Shown here piece by piece: positions 20,665-28,551 of a stretch of DNA of 35,587 nucleotides. A program made the position numbers and the translations under genes. The notes below the pieces were generated by a model. That model was given only the letters and a program-made list of their open reading frames with translations. It was not told where the DNA came from and searched no databases. The stretch lies in IMG/VR virus record IMGVR_UViG_3300004369_000059, positions 1 to 35,587 of that record. One strand, written 5' to 3'. The stretch is from a virus. Position 1 is the stretch's first letter, and each line of letters begins with the position of its first letter.

Positions 20665-22293
20665 ATGATTGAAGTAAGGCAAGCAAAAAGCCAAGCGGTA
20701 GCAACGCAAAAAGTTTTTAACAATTCCTCTCAAGTTGTTAAGAACTATTTTAAGGCGTCTGAGAAACGTCAGAAACAACTTCATGAAGAAAGAGTTGCTG
20801 TCTACCGCCAGATGGCGGATTTTATCGGAAGCAAAGAGCAAGAGAAGTCTGTAAACAATACATTTGGCAATATTGCTAAATTGCTTGGACTTGGTGCCGC
20901 TGCTGCTGGCGGTGTTGGACTGAGACTTCTAGGTCGCGGAGGATCCAGACCTAGAATTACTGGCACACAGGGACTTAGAAATCCTTTTAGAACACGCCCA
21001 CAAATTACGGGCGGTGAAACGGCAGCACCCAGAGGCGGCGGTCCAAGAATTACTGGTAATGTTCAAGCAGCAAAACCTGGGGGTTTATTAAGTAGATTTA
21101 AACCTCCTGCAGGTCTTAAACCCAGCGGTGTACCTGTTTTGGGTATTGCATTGACTGGAATAGATTATGGTACTAGATTATCGGAGGGTCAGACACAAAC
21201 ACAAGCAGCAGTTGGTTCAGTTGCCACTACTTTGGGCGGTGTTGCTAGTGCGAAAGCAGCAGCAGTTGCACTATCACCACTACTGGTAACACCTATTCCT
21301 GGTGCTAGAATTATCTATGGTCTTGGTGTCCTTGGTGCTGGTTTAGTTGGTGCTTTTGGATCTCAAAAATTAGCAGATAATCTTACTGGTGCTGATAAAC
21401 AACTACCTGCTGAGGAATCTTCTAATGAAGATAGACTACAAGAACTTCTTAAGCAACAAATAGAACCTGTTGAATCTCCAGCAGCAAAAGCACTTAGTAA
21501 ATCTCTAGATGTATTTGAAAGAATTATTAGTAAGTTAGAAACCTTTAAACCTTTCTTTGTTAAAAAGGACAGGGATATAGATATTACTGGTATTACTGGT
21601 ATTACTCCTACTAGACCAAGAAGACCAAGAACAGTACAACCTATCGAAGGTATTTTCCCGCTTCCAGGCGGTGTTTTAAGCACTGAGGAGGTTGGATTCC
21701 CTGGTGGAGAGTACGGTGCTCCTAGAAATTATGGTGGACATACTGGGCAAGATATTGGAGGTCTTCCCCCAGGATCTCCTGTAGTTGCCTTTAAAGATGG
21801 TGAATTGAAGATTGAAGGTCAAGATAGATATGGTCAGGATATTATCCTAATCGACCACGGTGGTGGCATTTTCACGAGATATAAGCACGTTAATGCATCC
21901 GTTCAGGAAGGTGATGTATTTGCTGGACAAAAGATTGGTGTACTTGGACCCAAAACAAAGTCGTGGGATGAGCACCTTCATTTTGAGATTTTGCAGGGTC
22001 CAACCATACAAGAGGCGGCACCAGTTGATCCACTACCCTCATTGAGAGAAGCAGAAAGGATTCCTGAACCTATCAAACGAACATCTAGTATTCCAGAATT
22101 GGAACCAAAGATTGCTAGTGCTGGACTAAATAATGAGGGTATGTTCACATTCTTACCATTTAGTAGTGGTAAATCCCAAAAAGGAAGCACGCACGTTGCT
22201 GTATCGCAACCACCTGCGATAATTCTTGGGAGTGGGAGTAAGGGATTAACACACGGTCAATTATTGGCCCTAAGTCTAGATAGATTTACATAA
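20665..22293 (+). CDS. tail hub protein with M23 peptidase domain
   Basis: 542 residues. The N-terminal 60 residues are helical and charged. A Gly/Arg/Pro-rich region follows (80-170), then Ala/Gly-rich hydrophobic helices (170-250), then a coiled linker. The M23 (lysostaphin/LytM) domain spans about 345-460: HTGQD (H359, D363) and HLHFE (H437, H439) are the zinc ligands, and YGQDIILIDHGGGIFTRYKH is the conserved beta-sheet. This domain cuts peptide cross-links in peptidoglycan. It pairs with the SLT-type protein just upstream, which would cut glycan strands. Its stop overlaps the next ATG (TAATG). Confidence 0.82.
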   Translation: MIEVRQAKSQAVATQKVFNNSSQVVKNYFKASEKRQKQLHEERVAVYRQMADFIGSKEQEKSVNNTFGNIAKLLGLGAAAAGGVGLRLLGRGGSRPRITGTQGLRNPFRTRPQITGGETAAPRGGGPRITGNVQAAKPGGLLSRFKPPAGLKPSGVPVLGIALTGIDYGTRLSEGQTQTQAAVGSVATTLGGVASAKAAAVALSPLLVTPIPGARIIYGLGVLGAGLVGAFGSQKLADNLTGADKQLPAEESSNEDRLQELLKQQIEPVESPAAKALSKSLDVFERIISKLETFKPFFVKKDRDIDITGITGITPTRPRRPRTVQPIEGIFPLPGGVLSTEEVGFPGGEYGAPRNYGGHTGQDIGGLPPGSPVVAFKDGELKIEGQDRYGQDIILIDHGGGIFTRYKHVNASVQEGDVFAGQKIGVLGPKTKSWDEHLHFEILQGPTIQEAAPVDPLPSLREAERIPEPIKRTSSIPELEPKIASAGLNNEGMFTFLPFSSGKSQKGSTHVAVSQPPAIILGSGSKGLTHGQLLALSLDRFT

Positions 22294-23573
22294 TGCAGAG
22301 TTATAACAAAAGTCATCAAATTCTAGAAGCAACATTGGTGTCTGCAGATGACACAGATTCCAAGGGGAATCCCATCTCTGCAGATTTGAGGCAATTTATT
22401 GGCGATATTGACTACTACGAGAGCATTTTTGAACCTGTACTATACATGACATTTCCTGTCATTAATAGTATTGGAATTTTTAGTAAGTTTAAAATTCATG
22501 GTGGAGAAAGAGTTTTCCTAAAGATCAAGCACGCTAGTGGATCTTTGGATACAACTCAAGACCTTGAGATGTATGTGTACAAGGTCTCCAACATTGTACA
22601 GCAGAACAATAAAGAAAGTTTTACATTGCACCTGATATCCAGGGAGATGTTTACTAATGAAACAACTTTCCTTTATAGGAAGTATAAAGGAAAAATTAGT
22701 GAAACTGTAAAGAGTATATTGTCAAAAGAACTAAAAACCACCAGAATAGGAACGATTGACCCAACGTCAAATGTCTATGACTTCATGGGCAATTACAAGA
22801 AACCATTTCAAACTTTAATTTGGTTGTCTGCTAAGTCGATTAGCACAGTAGACAACAAAAAAACATCAGGAAGTGCGGGTTTCTTGTTTTATCAAAACAG
22901 AGATGGTTACCACTTTAGAGCAATTGATGAACTTTTTCACCAATTAAAAAATACCAAGGATTACTTCACATATTATCAATCACACGTCAGTCAATTTGCA
23001 GATGCTGATGCTAACTTCAAGTTAGTTTCGGATCCAATATTTGATCAAACTGTGGAAATGATTGAGGATTTGAAGATTGGTAAACACGCAAGTTTGAACT
23101 TATTTTATGATATTGTCACCAGACAACCACAATTTCACAAATATACTTTAGAACAAAGTCTCCCATCCTTGAATGGTAGAACTGCAGGAACACTTGATAA
23201 GCATAAATTTCCTGGTGCCGTTGAGAATGTACCTTCTAGAGTAATTTTGAAAGTGATTGATGCTGGCACACTATCTGATAGGGGTGATCTTAAGACTGCA
23301 CAAGATCAACCATATTACCAGTCTCAGTCAATCATGAGATATAATCTCTTGTTTGAACAGACGTTAAATATAACAGTACCTTGCAATCTTCAACTAAAGT
23401 GCGGAGATGTAATTAAGTTAATGCTTCCAGATACGTCCAATCCAAAATATTCTAAAAATGATTTGAATGCTTCTGGATTTTATTTAATTAAAAATCTAAG
23501 ACACCTCTTTATTTCAGGTAAAGAAAGAACAGCATTAACACTTGTAAGAGATTCATTCGGAGAACAATCATGA
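22293..23573 (+). CDS. gp27: baseplate hub protein gp27-like
   Basis: 426 residues (T4 gp27 is 391). The architecture suits a gp27/VgrG-type tube-fold trimer: FIGDIDYYESIFEPVLYMTFPVINSIGIF, then GGERVFLKIKHASGSL and MYVYKVSNIVQQNNKESFTLHLISREMF. A C-terminal beta-domain follows (TLNITVPCNLQLKCGDVIKLMLP, ...GFYLIKNLRHLF). These resemble the adaptor that joins the tail tube to the central spike. It lies directly before the CP12-like and gp5-like genes. The overlap with the next gene is ATGA. Confidence 0.75.
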   Translation: MQSYNKSHQILEATLVSADDTDSKGNPISADLRQFIGDIDYYESIFEPVLYMTFPVINSIGIFSKFKIHGGERVFLKIKHASGSLDTTQDLEMYVYKVSNIVQQNNKESFTLHLISREMFTNETTFLYRKYKGKISETVKSILSKELKTTRIGTIDPTSNVYDFMGNYKKPFQTLIWLSAKSISTVDNKKTSGSAGFLFYQNRDGYHFRAIDELFHQLKNTKDYFTYYQSHVSQFADADANFKLVSDPIFDQTVEMIEDLKIGKHASLNLFYDIVTRQPQFHKYTLEQSLPSLNGRTAGTLDKHKFPGAVENVPSRVILKVIDAGTLSDRGDLKTAQDQPYYQSQSIMRYNLLFEQTLNITVPCNLQLKCGDVIKLMLPDTSNPKYSKNDLNASGFYLIKNLRHLFISGKERTALTLVRDSFGEQS

Positions 23574-23788
23574 GCGAAAAGTCTATTGAGGATCATATCC
23601 AGAAAGACAAAGATATACTTCAAGATCCAACATTATCTCCTCAGATGCGTAGACATACACAATCTGAGTTGGAAGAATTAGAGGCATATCATCAAAGACA
23701 TCCAGAAGATGACCACGATCCATCTTCTCTTGAACTTTATTGTGATGCAAACCCAAATGCCCTAGAATGTAGAGTATACGACGACTAA
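23570..23788 (+). CDS. cp12: CP12-like protein
   Basis: 72 residues. The C-terminal LELYCDANPNALECRVYDD closely follows the C-terminal half of cyanobacterial CP12 (LExxCxxNPxAxECRxYDD). The cysteines C58 and C67 have the eight-residue spacing of the GAPDH-binding disulfide loop. The ELEELEAYHQRH segment fits the CP12 central helix. The N-terminal, PRK-side cysteine pair of host CP12 is missing. CP12 ties GAPDH and phosphoribulokinase into an inactive complex and shuts down the Calvin cycle; phage CP12 is thought to do the same. It lies between two baseplate hub genes with an ATGA overlap before it and a TAATG overlap after it. Confidence 0.8.
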   Translation: MSEKSIEDHIQKDKDILQDPTLSPQMRRHTQSELEELEAYHQRHPEDDHDPSSLELYCDANPNALECRVYDD

Positions 23789-25818
23789 TGTTAACTGATA
23801 ACGTACTAAACACACACTTTCTTGGAAACGATGGGTTTCGCTGGTTTATTGGCCAGGTAACCCCCGATCCAAACTGGCGTGAATTTAGTATCAAGTATGG
23901 TTATAGAGCAAAGGTAAGAATATTTGGTTTTCATCCTTCTGATTCTTCGGTTAAAGATGAAGAGTTACCTTGGGCGCATTTTCTAGTTCCACCTAATGTT
24001 GGCGCTGGCAATAACTACGGCGGATCTAGTTTTGCGCTGCAGGGAGGAGAAACTGTTTTAGGTTTCTTCTTGGATGGTGCTGATGCACAACAACCCATTA
24101 TTATGGGTGCATTGTTTGCTTCCCATACTATTCAAGATGTAAAACTATTCAATGAGGTAATTAAGAAGGGAACATCTGAATTTAAACCAATTGGTCCTAA
24201 TCCAAAACTGAAGTATGGTAAGCATGTATCGACTAGCGGGACAGAACCACCTCCAGGATCAGGTATTCCTACAGAGAATAGAACACTACTCGGCGTAAAA
24301 CCAGGGGGAGAAGGTGGTGAAGATCAAGAACTTCCTACACAACAACTAGCTATTGATGAGTCAGAGGTTAGACTTGCTGCGGTTCCTAAATGTGACCGTG
24401 GTGATGGAATTATGTCTAATCTAGTTAAGACACTAAGATCCTTCATCAAAACCGCAAGAGAATTAAAAGAGTTTAAAGAAGGATATCTTGATCCAGTTCT
24501 GAATGAGATTCAAAGTGCATCTGCACTGGTGGGTCAAGTTGGAGATATCATCTCTGGTCTATTCTCTATAGTTATTAAAGAGACTAGAAAATGGATTTTG
24601 GGTGAAATCTACGACAAATTTGCTAAACTTGTTAATCAGTTTGTTCCTGATAGTCTCATTAAAGAAATTGCAATGTTCAAAGCGACAGATGCTTTGTATT
24701 GCGTATTTGAAAAAGTACTAAAAGGTTTGACAGGTATTGTCGAAGAATTCCTATTTGGTATTTTAGGAAAGATCATCACGATGCCACTGTGTGCAGCGGA
24801 GCAGTTTATTGGTGGTCTGATCGCGAACATTACTGATCAATTGCAAGATGCAGTAAATGATGCGTTGAAGGGGATTCAACCAATCATTGGTGGAATCAAT
24901 ACTGTTATGTACTATTTTAACAAGGTTCTTGGGTTTGCTAAGAAAGCATTGAACTTCTTGAGTTGCGAAGGTGATAACTGTGAAGACAATGTATATGATT
25001 GGGTAGCAAATTTTGGTCCTGTCCCCCAAGACATTATTGATTTTCAGAGAACTATTGACCTATCTTCTAAACTTGATGGACTGGCGGGTAAAGCAGAAGC
25101 AGCAGTTCAGGGTTGGTTTGGTGGTGGTGATGATGAAGTTGAGGGTTTATTTGGAGATAAACTTACCAGAGATCAAGCAGCAGCACGAGCAGAGGCACTT
25201 ATCGGACCCTGTGATCCCTTTACATTTGAGTGTGGTCCACCTACCGTAGAATTCTTTGGTGGCGGTGGTGCAGGGGCACTGGGAAGCACTGTGGTGAATA
25301 GTTTTGGTGAGATTGTTGGTGTCGATATGCAAGATTTTGGTATTGGATATACAAAAGCACCTTTCGTTGCATTTATTGATGCTTGCGAAAATGGACGCGG
25401 TGCAATAGGCAGAGCAATTATGCAGGATGGTAAAGTCACTGGAGTAAGAATGCTCTCTACTGGTGGTAATTATCTTGCACCCGCAATTACTGCAGAGAAT
25501 ACTGGTAAAGAAGTTACTGGGTTCTTGACTGGTGTAAATGTTGTGAATACTGGTGCAAATTATCAAGAAGGTGATTTGATTGAGAGTGATTGTGGTATTC
25601 TAAGACCAATTCTAGACGATGAAGGTAGAATCGTTGGTGCAGATCTAATCAGTAATAAAGCGGGTTGTGATAGATTCCCTGAACTAACAATAAATACAAC
25701 GAGTGGTTTTGGTGCGGTTCTAGAACCCGTTCTAGAATTTAGAGAAGTGGGCGACATTGATGTTGATCCTACCAAGACTATCGCTGTTATCGATTGCGTC
25801 AGCGCATATAAAAAATGA
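23788..25818 (+). CDS. gp5: gp5-like baseplate spike/hub protein with OB-fold, no lysozyme domain
   Basis: 676 residues. Residues 17-110 form a gp5/VgrG-type OB-fold: FRWFIGQVTPDPN, YRAKVRIFGFHP, LPWAHFLVPPNVGAG, GETVLGFFLDGADAQQPIIMG. No T4-type lysozyme domain follows. There is a long helical, hydrophobic middle (about 205-420). Then comes a Gly-rich C-terminal region (about 490-665) with at least three tandem beta-modules built around V-GV-(x)-G-Y motifs (DFGIGYTKAP, STGGNYLAP, NTGANYQEGD). The separate spike gene follows, so gp5 functions appear divided among neighbours. Ends overlap neighbours by 1 and 4 bases. Confidence 0.8.
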   Translation: MLTDNVLNTHFLGNDGFRWFIGQVTPDPNWREFSIKYGYRAKVRIFGFHPSDSSVKDEELPWAHFLVPPNVGAGNNYGGSSFALQGGETVLGFFLDGADAQQPIIMGALFASHTIQDVKLFNEVIKKGTSEFKPIGPNPKLKYGKHVSTSGTEPPPGSGIPTENRTLLGVKPGGEGGEDQELPTQQLAIDESEVRLAAVPKCDRGDGIMSNLVKTLRSFIKTARELKEFKEGYLDPVLNEIQSASALVGQVGDIISGLFSIVIKETRKWILGEIYDKFAKLVNQFVPDSLIKEIAMFKATDALYCVFEKVLKGLTGIVEEFLFGILGKIITMPLCAAEQFIGGLIANITDQLQDAVNDALKGIQPIIGGINTVMYYFNKVLGFAKKALNFLSCEGDNCEDNVYDWVANFGPVPQDIIDFQRTIDLSSKLDGLAGKAEAAVQGWFGGGDDEVEGLFGDKLTRDQAAARAEALIGPCDPFTFECGPPTVEFFGGGGAGALGSTVVNSFGEIVGVDMQDFGIGYTKAPFVAFIDACENGRGAIGRAIMQDGKVTGVRMLSTGGNYLAPAITAENTGKEVTGFLTGVNVVNTGANYQEGDLIESDCGILRPILDDEGRIVGADLISNKAGCDRFPELTINTTSGFGAVLEPVLEFREVGDIDVDPTKTIAVIDCVSAYKK

Positions 25819-26360
25819 GTCATGCTCCCTTAACATTTTCTCATCCAGAAGACGGTTTTCTCCAATTCGGTGAAGAACGTGATGGTGAAATAACGAGAAA
25901 GAAAAATTGTCAACTGGCGGGTGGATCTGGAGCAAGTCTTAGGGTCTTCAAGGACGGTGGATGGGAACTCAGAGCATCACCAAACGATCTGGGATCTAAC
26001 ATTCTTCAAAGAGGAACTGGACCACTCAACATTTATTCTGACGGTGATCTCAAAATTGAATGTAAAGAGAAACTAACTCTTAGAGCAAAAGACATTGTAA
26101 TGGAGAGCACTGGCACCAAAGGTGATATCATTGCTAGACCAAACAATGATTTTAGGGTTGAAGCAAGAAATAATATTAAGATGACTGGAACCATGGGTGC
26201 CATGATTTGTGACCATAGACTGATCTTGGCATCCAAGGGTGCTGTATTTGTACGCGGTAATCCCATTAGATTTGTCGAACCAAGATCAAAACTGATTCCT
26301 ACATCCTTCAATGACTTTATTGAAGAAGCAATTAATACATTCCTTATTCCTGGAGGTTAA
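25815..26360 (+). CDS. beta-helical spike-type structural protein
   Basis: 181 residues. After an N-terminal cap region, the middle shows short repeated beta-strands typical of a triple-stranded or prism-type spike (PLNIYSDGDLKIECKEKLTL, DIVMES, GDIIARPNNDFRVEARNNIKM). This pattern is common in the C-terminal needle of gp5/gpV. It directly follows the gp5-like gene with an ATGA overlap, so it probably supplies the membrane-piercing needle that T4 carries as the gp5 C-domain. This is inference from pattern and context. No HxH iron-binding tip motif was seen. Confidence 0.6.
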   Translation: MSHAPLTFSHPEDGFLQFGEERDGEITRKKNCQLAGGSGASLRVFKDGGWELRASPNDLGSNILQRGTGPLNIYSDGDLKIECKEKLTLRAKDIVMESTGTKGDIIARPNNDFRVEARNNIKMTGTMGAMICDHRLILASKGAVFVRGNPIRFVEPRSKLIPTSFNDFIEEAINTFLIPGG

Positions 26361-26362
26361 TT

Positions 26363-27235
26363 ATGGCAGGCATTGCTGACTTATCATGTGGCAAAGTTTA
26401 TATTGGACCAGAGTTACCTGCTGCAATTGATGCATCTCTTGGAACTCTAACTGATGATCTGGACCCATTTGCTGGTACATTGGCATGTTGTGGTCCCGCA
26501 TTTTTTGGACTACCAACGACTGCTGGTTTTGCGAGGGCAACTGTTACAATCGCCCCTCCTATCCCCACAGGACCTAAACTACCGTTCTCACTTGAGGTCT
26601 CTGGTGTAACCAATCTTTTGGGCATGACAAACCAATGGGGTGTTCATAACGTATTTGGTATCAGTAATCACATCGGATTGAAGAACACGGTAGGACTCCA
26701 CAACCACATCGGTTTCTATGATAGAATAGGCGCTGCCCTTGAAATCGGTGGTTCCGTGACCGTTCAACCTTATGATTTTTCTGCTGCCCCTACTGTTGAC
26801 TGGGCAGCACCTTTATCTACTGATTATGGAAACTTGCATGTGACAGGAACTCTGTCTGCAGGAAATAAACTATTCGATATTGAGCATCCCACAAAGGAAG
26901 GTATGCGTCTCCGCCATGGTTCTTTGGAAGGACCTGAGAATGGTGTTTATGTTCGTGGCAAACTTGATGGCGGTTCAAATGTCATTGAACTACCTGATTA
27001 CTGGAAAGGTCTGGTAGATCCAGAAAGCATCACCGTTCAATTGACCCCATTCGGTCACTCCCAGGAACTTTACGTTGGTGAGATCCAGTGGGGTTCTAAG
27101 GTTGTGGTGAAGAACAATGCTGGTTCTGGGATCCGCTGCTACTACTTTATTCAGGCAGAACGTAAAGATATTGGAAAACTGGATGTCGAAGTAGAAGCAC
27201 CTGCCCCCGCTCCCGAACCCCCCCAAAACCATTGA
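26363..27235 (+). CDS. virion structural protein, hub/tip region
   Basis: 290 residues. Residues 80-125 contain short G-x-x-N/H-periodic repeats (LLGMTNQWGVHNVFG, NHIGLKNTVGLHNHIGF) suggesting a small beta-helix. The C-terminal domain reads FDIEHPTKEGMRLRHGSLEG, then PENGVYVRGKL, then IELPDYWKGLV and ESITVQLTPFG. That pattern recurs in many marine phage structural proteins near the tail tip. The end is Pro/Ala/Glu-rich. It probably belongs to the tail tip or fibre base. It starts 2 bases after the spike gene and is the last gene of the hub operon; an early promoter overlaps the region just after its stop. Confidence 0.65.
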   Translation: MAGIADLSCGKVYIGPELPAAIDASLGTLTDDLDPFAGTLACCGPAFFGLPTTAGFARATVTIAPPIPTGPKLPFSLEVSGVTNLLGMTNQWGVHNVFGISNHIGLKNTVGLHNHIGFYDRIGAALEIGGSVTVQPYDFSAAPTVDWAAPLSTDYGNLHVTGTLSAGNKLFDIEHPTKEGMRLRHGSLEGPENGVYVRGKLDGGSNVIELPDYWKGLVDPESITVQLTPFGHSQELYVGEIQWGSKVVVKNNAGSGIRCYYFIQAERKDIGKLDVEVEAPAPAPEPPQNH

Positions 27236-27246
27236 CCCCGCGCAGG

Positions 27247-27275
27247 TTGACAAAGCGCACCATCCTTGGTAAGAT
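27247..27275 (+). promoter_or_regulatory. sigma70-type (early) promoter TTGACA-N17-TAAGAT
   Basis: A perfect TTGACA (27247-27252), 17 bases, then TAAGAT (27270-27275), 25 bases before ATG 27300. It marks a three-gene early island inside the late structural region. Confidence 0.7.
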
Positions 27276-27290
27276 GGTGTGGTAAACCAC
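27258..27290 (+). repeat. two adjacent inverted repeats over the early promoter and leader
   Basis: CACCATC (27258-27264) pairs with GATGGTG (27273-27279) around an 8-base loop that includes part of the -10. GTGGT (27279-27283) pairs with ACCAC (27286-27290). Both could form DNA operators or, for the second, a 5' RNA hairpin. Confidence 0.5.
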
Positions 27291-27299
27291 CGTCACATC

Positions 27300-27491
27300 A
27301 TGAATAAACCGTTTGATGACGAGTACATCGACAAGATTACCGCCTCAGTAGAAGGAAGAACCTTCACACTTCATGGTTCTGACGGTAGTGAAAAGCAACT
27401 GGTCTGTGATACTCCAGACCAGTTCGCCCGTCTTTTCAAGATGATTCAAGAAAACATGGAAAAAATCCCCCAGGGTTTTCAATTTCAATGA
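27300..27491 (+). CDS. small conserved protein of the early island
   Basis: 63 residues from ATG 27300, starting MNKPFDDEYIDKITASVEGR; a GTG at 27279 would lie inside the leader hairpin and is rejected. A small beta-rich N-terminal half (RTFTLHGSDGSEKQLVCDT) is followed by a helix (PDQFARLFKMIQENMEKI). I recognise no function. Its TGA overlaps the next start (ATGA). Confidence 0.6.
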   Translation: MNKPFDDEYIDKITASVEGRTFTLHGSDGSEKQLVCDTPDQFARLFKMIQENMEKIPQGFQFQ

Positions 27492-27640
27492 AGTACATTG
27501 TTTCTTATTATGTCCCGCGTCAGGGATACGCCGACAAGCGTGAAAATGCTACTTTTTTCAACATCGAAGATGCAATTCGGTGGGAAGAGCACGTCAAGAA
27601 AAATCAAAAAGCAAAATCTAGTAAGATTCTAGTACAATGA
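27488..27640 (+). CDS. small conserved protein of the early island
   Basis: 50 residues starting MKYIVSYYVPRQGYADKREN, with a beta strand, then an acidic helix (FNIEDAIRWEEHVKKNQ) and a basic end. It overlaps the genes on both sides by ATGA, which is good evidence that this short frame is translated. Function unknown. Confidence 0.6.
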   Translation: MKYIVSYYVPRQGYADKRENATFFNIEDAIRWEEHVKKNQKAKSSKILVQ

Positions 27641-27834
27641 GACCTCAGACCAGAAAATCTATGGAAATGCTGTTTTCTGCGAAGTGGAATTTGCCCAAGG
27701 CAGCAGAACACTGTGGTCTAACGAATAAGGAAATGAAAATCACATTCAATGAGTATTGTGCTTTTCATCCCCCCACTTATACTACAGAGTCTCATCAAAA
27801 TACTGATGGTTTTCTGGATTTTCCAGAGCAGTGA
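27637..27834 (+). CDS. small protein with helix-turn-helix-like segment
   Basis: 65 residues starting MRPQTRKSMEMLFSAKWNLP. KAAEHCGLTNKEMKITFNEY (21-40) looks like a helix-turn-helix, so DNA binding is possible, as a small transcriptional regulator. The tail FHPPTYTTESHQNTDGF is flexible. Its final 53 bases run antisense to the end of the minus-strand structural gene (27782-28510). It is co-transcribed with the two genes before it from 27247. Confidence 0.6.
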   Translation: MRPQTRKSMEMLFSAKWNLPKAAEHCGLTNKEMKITFNEYCAFHPPTYTTESHQNTDGFLDFPEQ

Positions 27835-28510
27835 TGATGTTTGACTTGGCGGTGATCTGAGCATTGATCTTGGACTCCGCCTGGTCATATCCAAATTTTT
27901 GAAGTTCAAAGTTAGATCTTGCTTCTTTTAGAGCATTAACTTGAACAATTACTGAATTTCTTTCAGACCTATATGTCGAAAGACTTGCTTCTAGTGTAGA
28001 AATGGAAGTTGCATAACCGACACACGTTCCAACACCTGGAATACCGAAGTGAGTTCCGATCGATACCGTAGAAACACCAACATAAGTACCGATACCAAGA
28101 TTGCTTGCGGTCAATGTTGATGTACTAACTTCAAATGGATTGGGTGTAGTGAAAGACCAGTTGTAAGCAGTTACTACATCACCAACAACTTCTACAACAC
28201 CATCACCCGTAGTTCCACAACCTACGGCATTTGCACTCTGCCCAAGTGCTAGAATTTCATCTTGAATATCTCTAATTTGTGCATTAATCGTTACGATCCT
28301 GTTATCTAATCCTTTTGTGGATGGACCAAAACGATTGATCATAGTGTTCACGCCCTCCACAATAGCAACTTGACTATTAGGATCTGAAGGATCTGTTAGG
28401 ACTGTGATTCCTTCTTTAGTCTGTCTCAGTTGTTTGATGTGTTCTAGATCTTGTTCAATAGATTTCTTGTACGAATTAATCAATTCACTGCTTTTTTTGC
28501 CCAGCGCCAT
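27782..28510 (-). CDS. virion structural protein with flanking coiled coils
   Basis: 242 residues from the ATG at 28510, beginning MALGKKSSELINSYKKS; a longer frame to 28558 would run through the late promoters and is rejected. Residues 1-90 and about 180-235 are heptad-like helices (IEQDLEHIKQLRQ, NRIVTINAQIRDIQDEI, ESKINAQITAKSNIITALE). They frame a Gly/Thr/Ser/Val beta-region (about 95-165, GIGTYVGVSTVSIGTHFGIP). This layout suggests a trimeric fibre or whisker-like protein. The late promoter is at 28540-28547. It overlaps an early gene tail-to-tail. Confidence 0.7.
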   Translation of the reverse strand: MALGKKSSELINSYKKSIEQDLEHIKQLRQTKEGITVLTDPSDPNSQVAIVEGVNTMINRFGPSTKGLDNRIVTINAQIRDIQDEILALGQSANAVGCGTTGDGVVEVVGDVVTAYNWSFTTPNPFEVSTSTLTASNLGIGTYVGVSTVSIGTHFGIPGVGTCVGYATSISTLEASLSTYRSERNSVIVQVNALKEARSNFELQKFGYDQAESKINAQITAKSNIITALENPENHQYFDETL

Positions 28511-28513
28511 ACT

Positions 28514-28521
28514 TATAAATA
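28514..28521 (+). promoter_or_regulatory. late promoter TATAAATA (rightward)
   Basis: A perfect late octamer 30 bases before ATG 28552. It lies between the leftward late promoter (28540-28547) and the leftward gene that promoter serves. Confidence 0.8.
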
Positions 28522-28539
28522 CAAAGAAGAAGGTGTCAT

Positions 28540-28547
28540 TATTTATA
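28540..28547 (-). promoter_or_regulatory. late promoter TATAAATA (leftward)
   Basis: A perfect minus-strand octamer about 30 bases before the ATG at 28510. It lies beyond the rightward promoter, so the two transcripts cross. Confidence 0.8.
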
Positions 28548-28551
28548 GGCA

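Noticed and set aside
25147-25566. A 139-codon minus-strand frame inside the gp5-like gene
   Set aside because: The translation is rich in Cys, Ser, Thr and Ile with no domain, as expected from the reverse of Gly/Ala/Asn-rich codons. The plus-strand gene is well supported.
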